Below, piece after piece: positions 13,201 through 23,997 of a stretch of 64,000 bases of DNA. Source of the stretch: Cheilinus undulatus (lineage: Eukaryota > Chordata > Actinopteri > Labriformes > Labridae). Position 1 is the stretch's first letter. Every line of letters begins with the position of its first letter. The stretch spans positions 7,948,921 to 8,012,920 of the forward strand of contig NC_054885.1 in NCBI RefSeq assembly GCF_018320785.1, written 5' to 3'. Under the pieces are notes generated by a model that was not told the origin of the DNA, did not search any database, and saw only the letters and a program-made list of their open reading frames with translations. Made by a program: the position numbers and the translations under genes.

Positions 13201-16200
13201 TTTCTGAACTGACTGTGCAGACTAGCCAATAATTCTAGACCTATATTTGACTCAGCATATCATAATGTACAGCATATCTGTGTGACCCCAAAGTTGCTTT
13301 TCTGTTGATTATTGAGTTTTACTGCTAAATATTAAAATAACATAATACATAGGGCTGCCTCACAGGCCCTCTCTATCTCTGCATTATTCCCCGTTTGGGT
13401 AGCATGACGTGATGACAAAACAGCCTGCCATTGGCTGACAGACCCTCACAAAGGGTAAACAATATGGCTGTTAGCATTCAAGCTAGTGGAAATAGAGGCC
13501 CATAATTCAATTAAAATGGATAAAAAGACGTTTAACGCCGGGTTTGCTGGTGTGGATTTAATCGTTAAAGTCTGAAATGTGACACGAGTTCCAGGCTCGC
13601 TAAAAATGCTGACGCTAGGGATTCAAAGGCCTCAGCAGCGTCAATAGGAAAGCACTACGGCTAGCTCCAAGAGGAAAAACAAGTAAGACACAACAATTTA
13701 TGGTTCAAAAGTTATTGAACTTTTTTTTTTTTTTAAAGATTTATTTTTGGCCTTTTTGCCTTTATTTGATAGGACAGTGGATAGAGTCGGAAACAGGGGA
13801 GAGAGCGGGGAGAGACATGCAGGAAATAGTGCCACGGGCTGGATTCGAACCCGAGTCGCCTGCGTATATGGCATGTGCTTTAACCACTCAACTACCGGCG
13901 CGCCAAAGTTATTGAACTTTTGAAAAACTGTTTCACTTCTTGTCGTGTATGACAGCACCGGTCTGGAAGGAATTTAAAAGATCACATTCAGATAAAAAAT
14001 GTCACACAGCCACCATTCTTTGCTACAGCAGTGGATCCTTTGGTTCTTCTGTGCTGCTCTAAAAATGGTAGCCCATGCATGCAGTGCTTTCTGGCAGCGA
14101 AGAAGAATTGATTTCCGGGTCTGGCACTAACATTTAGCATGGCTAAATGAAGCAAAATATAAAGCTAAACCCAACAGTATTGGATCAGTGCTCAAACTCG
14201 AGTACTCGCCGATACCAATAACTGCATTTTAAGCAGTATCAGACGTATTTCTGATACTGGTATCAGAACAACCCTACTTCCAAATGATGTAAGTAAAAAT
14301 CAAGCGATACTGAGACCTCTTTGAGCACCAGGAAAACAACTTTCAAGGGTTCAATTGTTGGGTAAAGTTTTGTCATTTACCAAAAACTGCAAGCAAGTAC
14401 AATCCTGAATGTGCAATCGATTTTATAGATACGTTTTGGTCTTTTAATTTTATTCTGATAGGACAGCTGAAGATAGACAGGCAGCATAAGGAGTTTAGGT
14501 AGACATGCATCAAACAGCAGTATGATCAGGGCTTCACTGTGCATCCAGTGTGCCGAGGACTGTAGCCTCTGTACATGTATGCCAGCTCCAACAACGGAGT
14601 CAATCCAGGCATTTGTATTTGTGCTATTTAATAATAATGATAATATTAATAATAATAACTTTATTAATCCCCAAAGGGAAATTCGTTTGTCTGGAGTCTC
14701 ATCTGTTTATTGTAGAATTATATAGTCTTATTGCTGATGCTATAAAAGACCTCTATAGCTTTCTGTCCTGCAGCGAAGAGAAAGGAGCCGTCCTCCAGCG
14801 TTATTTTTTGGTCATTTAAGGTGATATGAAGTGGATGATCCATGTTCCTCAAAATGGCCTCCACCTTCTTCAGTGTGCATCGCTCCACCTCATCCTCCAA
14901 TGAGTTCAACTTGATTCTGACCACAGAGCCAGCTTTTTTCACTAGTTTGTCCAGATGCCTTGCATCCTTGTGTTTTACACTGCCTCCCCAGCAAACTGCT
15001 GCATAAAACAGAACACTTGCCACCACAGACTGATTAAACATCTGCAGCATCTTACTGCAGATAGCAAGATATTTAGATGGCAAGCAGAAGTTTGCTAGCA
15101 ATTTCTGATGGATGTATTCTTCTCCTCTGCTCCTGTTGTACTTTTAGTACTATCAGTCATTAAAATAAACTTTAAAACTCAGAGTCTTGAGGCAAATATT
15201 GTTTTACATTGTTTGTTGTTCTCTCTCCTCTGTGTCTGTAAATGCTCTGCTGAAAGGAGCTTAAGTGAATCACACTAAGCTTCAGAAATATGACCTTTGC
15301 TGTATGTAAACATGAACTCTGGTGGACTTTGGCACAAAGGTTTTGTGTATGCCTAACTCACTTAGGTGTGTTGTTGTGGCTTACCTGAGGGATGAGGAAA
15401 AGTAGCAGTAGAGCATTCTGTGGGTTCAAACAGAAACAAATGAAACGTTAAATACTGATGGTGAACAGAAGAAGTCAGGACGTTTACATGAGGAAATAAG
15501 AGATTGATGACGGGAAGTGATGCACAGATTATCTCGAGGTTGAACTACTGAATTTTTGAGGATGGCATTTAAACTTTGTAACAACGAGCCTCATTCACCA
15601 ATATTTCCATCAGACTTCTCCTAAATGTTTTCTTAGTAAAGTTTCTGTGAGAAACCTACATCAGAGTCATGGCTTGTTCTTAAACCCCTGAATTGTTCAT
15701 TGCTTCATCCTGCCGATTTGCCCTCTAGAACAGCAAGAGGATCAGACCCTACCTAACAGAGCAGGCAACACAGCTCCTGGTACAGGCTCTTGTAATAATA
15801 TCATGCATTGACCTCTGCATCTCATTACTGGCAGGCCGCCTTGCATGCACAGTTAAACCTCTGCAGATGATCCAGAACGCAGCAGCACGTCTGGTCTTCA
15901 ACCAATCCAAGTCAGCTCATGTCACACCTCTGTTCATCTCTCTCCTCTGGCTTCAGCTCCATCAAATTCAATGCTTACAAAGCAGTAGTTAAAACTGCAC
16001 CTGTTCACCTGGAATCCCTCATCCAGGTCCACACTCCCTCTCAAAAGGCACCTGGTACTTCCATCACATCAGGGCCCTAAGTCACTACCTCGACTTTTCT
16101 CCTCTGTTGTCTGCTGATGGTGAAATGACTAACTAAGAAAAAGCTAAAGCTCCAGCTTTTCAGAGAACAGTATGCATTTAGCTACACCCTTCTCCTCTGT

Positions 16201-19200
16201 TGTCCCCAGTGGTAGAATGAGTCTCCCAAATAACAGCTGGCTTGCACTGTCACGCTCTACTTCTGGGGTGGTTTACCACCTTTTTTCCTTAAGATTTTTT
16301 TTTTTTTTTTAAAGATTGTTTTATTACCAATTGCAAAATATACAACAGTATCCACTGCTGGAATATACAGTTTTTGCATGTTCCAAAAAAAAAAAAAAAA
16401 AAAAGAAGAAAAAAAAAAGACAAGTAACCATATAAGAGGTTAAAGACAATAGACAACTGTACTATCAACTAATTAAAAAAGTGCACTTATAAAAAGTAAA
16501 CAAATTTAATATTCAAATATTAAATTACAATAGTTATAATAAAGATAACAAATAAGGGACAAAATTAGAATAAATAAATAAATAAACAAATAATATTAAA
16601 TACACACATACATGCAAGACCAATATGCGTCATCTAAAATAATGTCTTTTGCAATCAATGTTAAAGTTGCATTGATCCTTAAGATCTATTTTGAGCTTCT
16701 TTTGCCTTCATTGATAGAGGACAGTAGATAGAGTTGGAAACAGGAACAAGAGGGGCATGTGGGACAGGCCAGATTTCAACCGCCGCCCACACACACAGGA
16801 TGCGCCTTAAACCACTGGGCCGTCTAGCCTCTTGCACCAAGCTCTTTGTTATTGACTCAGCACTCTGTGCTTTTGTCACTGTTTGATTGATAGTGATCAG
16901 ATTGGTTATTTCATTGCTGATGTTTATTGTAAAAAAAAAAAAAAAAAAGCTTTAATACACTATTTTCAATCTTGTTCAGCCCTTGTTAATTCCAGCTAAT
17001 ATTGTGTTGGATATAAATAGAATGATTTATGCTCATTTTTGTTAAAAATAAAGAAGATGAGGAAATTTAAAATAATTGCATGTTAAATCCCAAGAAGTGC
17101 AATGTTGGGGGAAAATATAGCAATCTGATTATATTCCCAAATCAATCAGCCCTAGTTCTAAGTTTACACTTACAATTGCACACTTTGCAGTTAACACCAA
17201 ACACTGTATATACCATATAATCATGTATATTATTCCACTATATAAAAGTGCCCCACTGATTTAAAAAATTGCAGTAAGAGCATCCCAGAGCAAAGTTTCC
17301 CTTCTATTCAGTCCTGTGTGTGAGGCGTCCTTCAATGAGCCCAGTCAGTGATATGGACAGAAAATGTGTACCTCTTTAGGCTTTTCTGTGCAAATCAGAG
17401 ATTTATATTGTTGGGATTTGTAATGCTAGATTTTGGTTACTACTAAAATAATTTATAATATTATAATTATCATAAATGGATAAAACTATTAATCAAGATT
17501 CATAAATAACGGGGCACCACCCTGGAAACAGGGAACAACAAGATCATAGAGATCTTGAAAAACGCTGCAGATACAGATTATGTGGACTTTGAGGGTTAGA
17601 GTGTTCCAAGACTATTATCATGGTTAAAGGTCACATATTTTACCCCTTTAAGACAAGTTTATATTGGTCTCAGAAGTCCACAAAACATGCCTGTGAAGTT
17701 TGTTGCTGAAAAAACACTCCAGTATCGGATTTTTGCATGTCTAAAATCCCCTGTTTCAGCCCATTTCACCCGAGCAGGAAATATTCCTCTCCACAGACCT
17801 GAGGTGATAATGTTTGTGTGTGTGAGATAGAGAGAGCAGGAGAGATAGAGGGGGGAGAGAGAAAAAAATGAATGGAGACACTTCACCCTGAGTGTCAGTC
17901 TTTTCAAAAAGGAAACTCTGTGGATTTCTGTCACAGCCCGTCCCGATTTCAGCCGCACAGTGTGAATACTCAGGTTGTGCGTCGTAAACAATTCAGTCAC
18001 ACAGTGTGAGATGACATTCGTCCACGACCGTCGTATGGTTGGCTTGAAATCGCACAGTGCACACCCGGCTTTAGAGGGTTAAAAGAACATTTCTTCTGAA
18101 GAACAACAGATCATTCACTAACTGTATTTAAATGTGTTTTAAATTCTGTGGCGTCATTTAACATTGTCAACTTTTAGAACAAATGCAGATTTCTGTCAAA
18201 TCATATTCATTTTGATTGAACAAGGGGAACAAATAGAAGAAAAAAATCTAAAGTTATTTGTGAATGAGTCTCAGTGTTGATCATGCCCTCTTATTCAAAA
18301 TGGTCACAAAGTTCTTGATAAGAACATGTGAAACTGAAGGCTGTTTCAATAAATGGAGCATGGTGTGTTACATGCTGACCACATGACAAACCAAAAAGTT
18401 ATTCATGCTTTTTTCCAACCACACAGAAACTGTGTCTGAATAACTTTTGATCCGTTTTTCTTTCGCTGTTTGTTTTCAGAGATATGTTTGTCGGCTGCTA
18501 GTCAAACATCTTGTTTTAAATCCTGTAGAACAGATTGATTTGGACGTTTGGTCAAGATGTTGGAACCAATTAAAAAAACCAACATGGGTGTGTGATACAT
18601 AAACCTAAGTCTAACATGTAGCTTCTATTATCAAGTAATCATGTAGTTTTAACATAACATGCAACAACTTAAAATTTACTAGATTAAACATAACCTAAGT
18701 CCAATGAGTTAAAATCAACTCTGCCTACAACTCCAGACCAGTAGGTGGCAGTTATGTGCATATTCTTAATTAAGAGTACCTCTCTCTATTTTGTATCAGT
18801 CAAAGGATGATTTTTTTCGTAACTGAGTATTTAATTAGAGTTCATTAAATGGTGTAATACATAAATATTGTGTCAAAAATATCTTATTTTCTGAGTAATT
18901 ACTATTATGTTCATTTTCATATGAAAAAAAGGTAATCTCATAACCTAAAGCATTTCAACTTAACTTTGCTTTCTTGGATCAGCACAATTTATTCATCTAA
19001 CTGTACTATTTTGAAAAGTAGTTGTAACTACCCTATTAAATTAAGTAACTCATAATCATATTGCGGCAATCCAGGAAGCAGTTGCCTGGAGCAGGGACTT
19101 CTGGGATTGTTTTGAGCAAAAGAATTCACTCTTCTACTGTTGTATAATGTTCATGTTTCATTGCAAAGTTATAATCATGTATGTTTTGTTTATTGATTCA

Positions 19201-22200
19201 TATTTTTAGGGAAAAATGTTTTTCCAAGTATGACACCACGAGTGAGGGGGTTAATGCTGCAGACTACCCTGTCTGTATGTGTCTATATTTGTGTTATAAA
19301 TAAAAAGATAGCTGCTCGTGCCTATCGTACAAGGGCTCATTCAGCTTGTCTTGAGTCACTCCTCATCACAGCTCGTGATAGTATCACATAAGTTTAAATG
19401 GCCCAAGAAAATTACGTCAGTATGTTACATTTACCCCTACAAATCTAGTTGGCCTGAACCACGGTAATTAAGTAACAGTAATGCAAATGCATCATGTTGA
19501 CCCAACATATTTACATTTAGGTCACTCAACAAAGTTGTTTCTGGCTAAGTCAACGCATTTTACTTTGGTGGAAATACTTTCCATAACTTTATTACGTTCA
19601 CTGAGCAAGTTATTTTTTGAGTGAAGGCTTGTCCCTTCTGTGGCAGAAACCATGCTCTCCTAAGTTTCTTCCCTCCCCCTCTGCCTTTGTTTCAAGTCGT
19701 TCTGGTTTGTGATCATGGTGAGACACAAACGAAGTCAACACGTAGGCAGGTTTTCTGAAAGTAGGGGTTTTTCCTATGAAATCTGGCCTTCTCAAAACTC
19801 AACGTTAAAATGTTTGATGGGTTTGACAGATTTGTCATTACTCAGTGTTTACAGGAAATTACTGTTAACATAATCACTGTATAGGCTGTTTCTTCTGCTT
19901 TTTTTGTGCTCTTATTTTCCTGCATAAACCTGGTGACTGTACGGCTGACACATAATTCCGCTCCCTGTTTACAGATGAAAATAGTGGCCCTGTGTATCTG
20001 AAGTGTGTGTATATATCCTTGGAAGGCTAATTTTTTACCATTAACATTTACATGTAATTTGAATACAACTCCACTGCACTGCAGAGCAGTAAGTCTGACC
20101 AAGCTTAGAGCATCTGTTCAAGAAAAAAATGTCTGTAATATCTTAGCAAAAATTAAGCTAATCTGTATTTTTTTATTTCATAAATGAAAAGTTCAATAGG
20201 AGATCCTGATTCATGGCTCTGGGAGCTCTATCTAATCATTACAGCACAGGGAGTCTATTGTCTTTCTTTGATAAATACAATGTGTTTCTGTGTTCTTAGG
20301 TGCCCAGGGCTGTCAGCATTAATGCATCATAAAAGCCTATAACTAGTGCATTATTTTTGAATTGAATTATTCACATACTTAAATGTCCCGGTCAGAACAA
20401 TTTAGTTAGAAACATGCCTGTGAAGTTTGTTGCTGAAACAAAAAAAACACTCCAGTATTGGATTTTTGCATGTCTAAAAACTCCTCTGTTTCAGCCCTGC
20501 TCAGAACGAGCTGTTTCTGTGTCCGTGGCTTTAAATGTCAACGAGCTGTCTGACTCCCTTGACCACGCCCCTCTCAGGAACTGGATGTGGCTTAATGGAC
20601 GTCAGCTGAGAGTAAAATCAGGAGTGGGAGAGCCAACTGAACCTCAGGGGGCGGGGCAAACTCCCCACATGACATCATGAGGAGAAAATCTGAGAACGAC
20701 TTGTTTCAGCACACATGTACAGGTACTTGAGGAGATTGTGGACAGGCCAGGGGCACATTTTTTTGTTACAAAAGCCTGAAATAGTGATTTTTGCACAATA
20801 TTTCTCCTTTAATGTCTCATTTTACTTTAAAAACTCTGCAAAAAGCCAGCTTAGTGCTCGTCTCCTTACCTCACCAGGTGTAAAAAAAATGATAGTGATA
20901 GTGTTGTGCTCTCAAACAGAGCCACTACCACAGCAGCTGAAATGGACAATGCAGCCGTTCTCTAAGGAAAATGCTCCAGTAGCCGTAGTCGACTGCTCTG
21001 GGACTACAGCAGTAGTGTAAAGTGCCGCGGCCGCACCTTGGCTTGGTGGGTATACTTGGGCTGTAGTCTTAAACCCATTTCCTGTCTCACTTCAGCTGAC
21101 CTATCAAAATAAAGGCAAATATGCCAGAAAAAAACATCTTTAGAAAAAAAAAAAAGACAGAACGAAAATGACGGTCAGGACACACGTTAGATGGTGCCGG
21201 TGTGTTTAGTTTGACAGCTTTTAACGCAATATAGATTTTTAAAATACATCAAAAAAGTTGGTATTGAAAATCATTTTCTTTGACAGACCTTTTTATAGTG
21301 GATCTTTTTTTTTTTTTAAGATTATTTGAGGCTTTTGCCTTTATTTGGACAGGACAGCAGAATTGACTGAGTACAGTGTTCATGAAAAGATAAGACAAAA
21401 CCACAAACATCATGTGCAACTATCCCAAATTACCAGAGGTCCGTAGGTAAAACTAATCCTGTGCAAGTAGGGCTTATGTCTAAAAGATTTTTTTCAAAAT
21501 ACAGGAATTTTTTTGGCTTAATATTTGATTTCTGGTTTAATGAAAAGATAAAATAAAAAAAACAGACATCATGCGCAACTAGCACAAATTACCAGAGGTA
21601 CCTAGGTAATACTAACCCAGTGCGAAAAGGGCTATTGTCTTAACTACTTAAAAAAAAAATAGAAGTGCATTCTGAGAGCGCAGACCTCCGCAATTAGCCC
21701 TATCTCCCAATGGGAAAGAATCCTTTAAAAATATGTACCCCCCACCACGGCATTCGCCAATTACTCCCTCCCTGGTGGGGTGGAAACACGGTGAGGCAAA
21801 GAACGGTGCAAACGCTAGGGGTGCAAACAGATGCACCAATGTTCTCACCGGACAACTGGAAGTCATGGCAGAGGGTGAATATTCCTCTATTCCTCCCAGC
21901 ATTGTGAGTATTCTCGCTACAATTCGCTGTCTTTCTCTCTTTTATGCTCCGACTCCTCGACCGGGCGTGCGTCTTTCAAACTCTATAAACTCCAAAACTT
22001 TGAATAGAAACACAACCAAAAACTGCTGCTGGGATTTAAGTTAATCATGTCCACCATCTCCTGGTGTAAAGTGGTAACAGTGCAGACCTCCGCCATTAGC
22101 CCTATCTCCCAATAGTACAGAATCCTTTAAAAAAATCCTGAATCCAGGCGGTGATCCAGATCTCTCCCATAATCTAACCAATTCTTCCTTATGCCATTTC

Positions 22201-23047
22201 TAACATGTCCTGAAAATGTCATCAAAATCCGTCCTCAACTTTTTGAATTATGTTGCTAACAAACTAACCAATGAACAAATCCACCCAATCACATAACCTC
22301 CTCGGAGGAGGTAATAATGGATTGTTTTAGTGTGACTAAGTTTCAGTGTTCATGAAAAGACAAGATTAAAAACACAGACATCCTGTGTGGTTATTAAAAA
22401 ATTATCGGAGGTCCGATGGTTAAACTAATCCAGTGCAAACAGGGCTAATGTCTAAAAGACTTTACAAAAATACAGGAAATTTGTGAGCATAATTTACTGA
22501 GTTAAGTGTTCATGAAAGATAAGATAAAAACACAGACATCATGCACAACTACCACAAATTCCCAGAGGTACCTAGGTAATATGACTCCAGCGTGAAAAGG
22601 GCTTATGCCTAAAAGACTTTTGAAAAATACTGGAATTTCTTAGTGTGACTGACTGATTTCAGTGCTCATGAAAAGATAAGATAATCTAGATTAAATAATA
22701 AAAAAATATTTTTAGTTACTTATTTTATAGAATAGTCTAATTTTATACATTTATAATTTTCACTTATCTATTTTCACAAATTGCCTGTTTTTTGAAGTGT
22801 TCAGAATGTCTAAGAGTTAATTATTTGATAGTTCCTAACCACTCACAGTTCACTAAGGGGGCAAAACCCACTGCTTCAGATGGCTTCTGAACAAGCACTT
22901 TTGTACTCAGACTCTAGGTATAAACTCAGCACTTGTACTTCATGCATGTTTCATATAATCAGTACTCATAATAACACTAAAAAGTACTCACAGCAACAGC
23001 AGCACAGCAGCCACCACAATCACAACTCTGCCTTTTGAAGTGGGCAT
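1258..23047 (-). CDS. GT6 family glycosyltransferase (ABO / GBGT1-like alpha-1,3-GalNAc/Gal transferase), 11 coding exons
   Basis: Predicted Golgi type II membrane enzyme that adds alpha-1,3-linked GalNAc or Gal to glycan ends. Coding exons in transcript order: 22992-23047, 15385-15417, 12934-12978, 9146-9196, 7728-7754, 6356-6388, 6130-6264, 5910-6042, 5631-5826, 2904-3123, 1258-1399. They sum to 1071 nt (356 aa) in one frame with GT/AG borders; human ABO has 354 aa. Seen: short basic N-terminus then a membrane anchor (about residues 8-27), short stem, TPWLAPVVWEGTFN (90-103), N-glycosylation sequon N115-I-S, YVFTD, RRME, metal-binding DVD (213-215), HPG (235-237), YERRPQS, GDFYYCGGAFGG (263-274), EESHLN with likely catalytic E305, and KPSKVLSPEYLW near the C-terminus. 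Numbering is human ABO plus two. The family is certain; ABO versus GBGT1-like naming is not, since fish members are hard to assign. The 27-nt exon 5 has a weak acceptor and is the least certain. Confidence 0.93.
1556..2481. mobile_element. non-autonomous hAT element with intact 8-bp target duplication
   Basis: Ends are CCGTGGTTCTCAACC and GTTGAGAACCACTG, imperfect inverted repeats of the hAT CAGTGGTTCTCAA type. The 8-bp direct repeat CCTTAAAT flanks it exactly (1548-1555 and 2482-2489), the hAT target duplication length. The interior has no coding capacity and consists of a degenerate GTGGCAAAA-rich minisatellite. It sits in the last intron of the GT6 gene. Confidence 0.85.
3900..5350. repeat. 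AT-rich tandem satellite in a GT6 intron
   Basis: About 1.4 kb built from a degenerate unit of roughly 20-24 bp, close to ATAATTTTGACTTTTAATCTC. Copies are strongly diverged and lose register at the edges. It fills the centre of the intron between exons 9 and 10; no gene is seen in it. Confidence 0.85.
6850..7125 (+). mobile_element. Tc1-like fragment
   Basis: Contains the CAAAGTCATTGACTTTGTTTC region and GGCTTTGGGAGCCAAGC...GAGAGCCATTATCCACAAGTGGAG, matching the N-terminal transposase coding part of the element at 50860-52380. It is a short, broken piece. Confidence 0.65.
7068..7600. repeat. degenerate GCAAACGTGTGCA-type tandem repeat
   Basis: Words such as CTGCAAATGCACAGAC, GCAAACGTGTGCA and CACAAATGCATGCA recur every 20-30 bases. 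The 151-codon open stretch over 7175-7630 is a by-product of this repeat and has no protein-family features. Confidence 0.55.
7898..8758. mobile_element. non-autonomous hAT element with 8-bp target duplication
   Basis: Starts CAGTGTTGGGGGTAACGTG and ends GTAACGCTACCAAACACTG, clear terminal inverted repeats. The 8-bp direct repeat GTAAAGAT flanks it precisely (7890-7897 and 8759-8766). The interior mixes GTAACG-type subterminal repeats with unrelated GC-richer DNA (8150-8630) and has no transposase. Located in the GT6 intron between exons 4 and 5. Confidence 0.88.
9500..10340. repeat. ACAAAGTCTGAAA tandem repeat with inverted halves
   Basis: From 9830 to 10340 the words ACAAAGTCTGA and CACAAAACTTGAC alternate about every 30-40 bases. 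From 9650 to 9830 the same words occur as their reverse complement (TTTCAAACTTTGT), so the two parts could fold on each other. A SINE interrupts the array. Confidence 0.7.
10043..10235 (+). mobile_element. tRNA-derived SINE, plus orientation
   Basis: A tRNA-like head with A-box-like TGGCAGAATGGACAAGG and B-box-like CAGGTTCAAATCTGG is followed by the shared body (GCATGTCTCTCCCCGC, ACTGTCCTCTCCTCTATCAAATA) and a short A-rich tail. ACTACAAAGTCTG occurs on both sides and may be the target duplication, although the host array itself repeats that word. Confidence 0.75.
13112..14277. mobile_element. hAT-like element with 8-bp target duplication, carrying a SINE
   Basis: Left end AGGATGTTGAGATACCAGT and the reverse complement of the right end AGGGTTGTTCTGATACCAGT are imperfect inverted repeats. 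TTCCAAAT flanks the element exactly (13104-13111 and 14278-14285). Subterminal TCGGCGGATACCGAGTACT words recur near both ends. The interior has no transposase frame and is interrupted by the SINE at 13721-13904. Confidence 0.8.
13721..13904 (-). mobile_element. tRNA-derived SINE with 13-bp target duplication
   Basis: On the minus strand it begins with a tRNA-like head (A box TAGTTGAGTGGTTAA, B box GGGTTCGAATCC), then GCATGTCTCTCCCCGC, CTGTCCTATCAAATAAAGG and an A tail. AAAGTTATTGAAC occurs on each side (13708-13720 and 13905-13917), so the 184-bp insertion is complete and fairly young. It has inserted into the hAT-like element and is therefore younger than it. Confidence 0.9.
14425..14520 (-). 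mobile_element. SINE tail fragment
   Basis: Contains TTTGGTCTTTTAATTTTATTCTGATAGGACAGCTG, a diverged version of the 3' half of the SINE family seen at 13721-13904. The tRNA head is missing. Confidence 0.5.
14640..15110 (-). mobile_element. LINE fragment (L2/jockey-like), 3' end of ORF2
   Basis: The minus strand reads SVVASVLFYAAVCWGGSVK, LDKLVKKAGSVV, LEDEVERCTLKKVEAI, DHPLH, a segment found after the reverse transcriptase domain in fish LINEs. It ends in the GGGGATTAATAAAG-type tail plus an ATT microsatellite. About 127 codons stay open; the rest of the element is absent, as expected of 5'-truncated copies. Confidence 0.75.
15725..16260 (+). mobile_element. LINE reverse-transcriptase fragment
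   Basis: Plus-strand codons in shifting frames read LLVQAL, then LCISLLAGRLACTVKPLQM, IQNAAARLVFNQ and AHVTPLFISL, the C-terminal part of a fish L2-like reverse transcriptase. Several frameshifts and stops show that it is a dead copy. It lies in the GT6 intron between exons 1 and 2. Confidence 0.75.
16300..16680. repeat. A/T-rich low-complexity stretch
   Basis: Long A and T runs with AATAAATAAATAAACAAATAA-type words. No gene or recognisable element is seen. Confidence 0.6.
16680..16830 (-). mobile_element. tRNA-derived SINE, diverged
   Basis: On the minus strand a head (ACGGCCCAGTGGTTTAAGG) is followed by a damaged B box and a body (CCTGTTTCCAACTCTATC, CTGTCCTCTATCAATGAAGG) matching the family at 13721-13904. 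It is clearly more diverged than that copy. Confidence 0.65.
17620..18075. mobile_element. dispersed DNA repeat, copy 1
   Basis: Shares AACATGCCTGTGAAGTTTGTTGCTGAAA, CACTCCAGTATCGGATTTTTGCATGTCTAAA and CTGTTTCAGCCC with the copy at 20380-20820. It starts with GGTCACATATTTTACCCC, the kind of end seen in old fish DNA transposons. I cannot name the family. Confidence 0.55.
18600..19620. other. intron stretch without recognised gene
   Basis: AT-rich GT6 intron DNA. Words like AAGTTGTTTCTGGCTAAGTCAACGC and GTGTGACATAGTT-like ends hint at an old DNA transposon, but I could not find matching termini or a coding segment. Confidence 0.4.
20380..20820. mobile_element. dispersed DNA repeat, copy 2
   Basis: The longer of two related copies (see 17620-18075). 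It contains ACGAGCTGTTTCTGTGTCCGTGGC, GGGGGCGGGGCAAACTCC and ends with AAAGCCTGAAATAGTGATTTTTGCAC. A similar tail occurs at 39110-39175. Likely a non-autonomous DNA transposon; class not assigned. Confidence 0.55.
21040..21157 (+). mobile_element. SINE fragment, plus orientation
   Basis: Contains the family body CCCATTTCCTGTCTCACTTC, CTGACCTATCAAAATAAAGG and an A-rich tail ending near 21157, with only a poor tRNA-like head. Confidence 0.55.
21305..21365 (-). mobile_element. SINE tail fragment, minus orientation
   Basis: T run followed by AAGATTATTTGAGGCTTTTGCCTTTATTTGGACAGGACAGC, the reverse complement of the SINE family's 3' end. The rest is missing. Confidence 0.55.
21368..22690. repeat. 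tandem array of about 160-bp units, interrupted by a MITE
   Basis: The unit runs GTGTTCATGAAAAGATAAGAT, ACAGACATCATGC, ACAAATTACCAGAGGTACC, GGGCTTATGTCTAAAAGACTTT, AATACAGGAATTT. Copies start near 21375, 21535, 22347, 22508 and (partial) 22665. A MITE with CTCCTCGGAGGAGG at its end occupies about 21655-22313 between copies 2 and 3. Confidence 0.75.
21655..22597. repeat. left arm of the large inverted repeat around GT6 exon 1
   Basis: Matches 23998-24990 in reverse complement. From about 21960 to 22596 I see almost no differences; from 21850 to 21960 there are several; further out, identity falls and is patchy. The arm includes the MITE (AGAGCGCAGACCTCCGC end to CCTCCTCGGAGGAGG end) and two of the 160-bp units. 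It lies in the intron after the start-codon exon. Confidence 0.85.
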
Positions 23048-23694
23048 TGCATCGTCAGAGAGAGACCAAGACAGACCTGATCTTTAGGGCTCAGAGTACC
23101 AAATCCAAATCAGGTCCAATGACTCCTGATCCAGGTGTGAACAGATGGACTACAGTTCTGTGTGGAGCAGCGCCCTATCAACAGAGAGGAAGGGACAAAG
23201 GGTGAGGTTTAGAAAAACAGAGATATCTTTATGTTAGTATTACAACCATATAGAATGCTTTCATCAGTACATGTGATCATTTTTCAGTAGGCGCTGTCAG
23301 TTTCTAACAAAATGCCAACACGAGAGGAGGGAAAAACACCAGAGGATGACTGTCCATATTTATACAGATTAAGTTTTCATCCAGCATGACAAACAACGGA
23401 CTAGAGAGAAGATTATCCACAAATCAATCACCATAGACTGTTTACATAAAGGATAAAAACCACTTCAAGACACTCAGTAGTTCTCAACCTTTATATATTC
23501 TAGGGACATCATTTTGGTTTCTTCACCCAGACATGACGTTTATGAACGAGAGGCGAAAGCCTGGGTCAGCAAATGTGGTGTTATTGAAGCCAAACACTCT
23601 GTGCCCATTGCTAATAACCAATGGGCTAATTAGCTTGTAAGCCATCATGATCCTAAGGTTGTTTTTGACTTTCTTGGTATCTCTTGGTTGATAT

Positions 23695-23990
23695 TAACCT
23701 CCGCCAAGGAGGTAATGTGATCAGCTGGGTTTGTTAGTTTGCTAGTTTGTTAGCAACATAACTCAAAAAGTTGAGGACGGATTTTGATGACATTTTCAGG
23801 AAATGTCAGAAATGGCATAAGGAAGAACTGATTAGATTTTGGGAGTGATCCGGATCACCGTCTGGATCCAGGAATTTTTTTAAAGGATTCTGTACTATTG
23901 GGAGATAGGGCTAATGGCGGAGCTCTGTGCTGTTACCACTTTACACCAGGAGATGGCGCACATGAGTAACTTAAATCCCAGAAGCGTTTT
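23695..23990. mobile_element. third copy of the CCTCCGCCAAGGAGG MITE
   Basis: Starts ACCTCCGCCAAGGAGGTAATG and continues with GTTAGCAACATAACTCAAAAAGTTGAGG and GGATTCTGTACTATTGGGAGATAGGGC, like the MITE part of the right arm and in the same orientation, but clearly more diverged. It sits inside the spacer between the arms. Confidence 0.75.
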
Positions 23991-23997
23991 TGGGTGT

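Noticed and set aside
13840-13904. Possible tRNA gene on the minus strand
   Set aside because: Intact boxes but clearly the head of the SINE flanked by a 13-bp target duplication.
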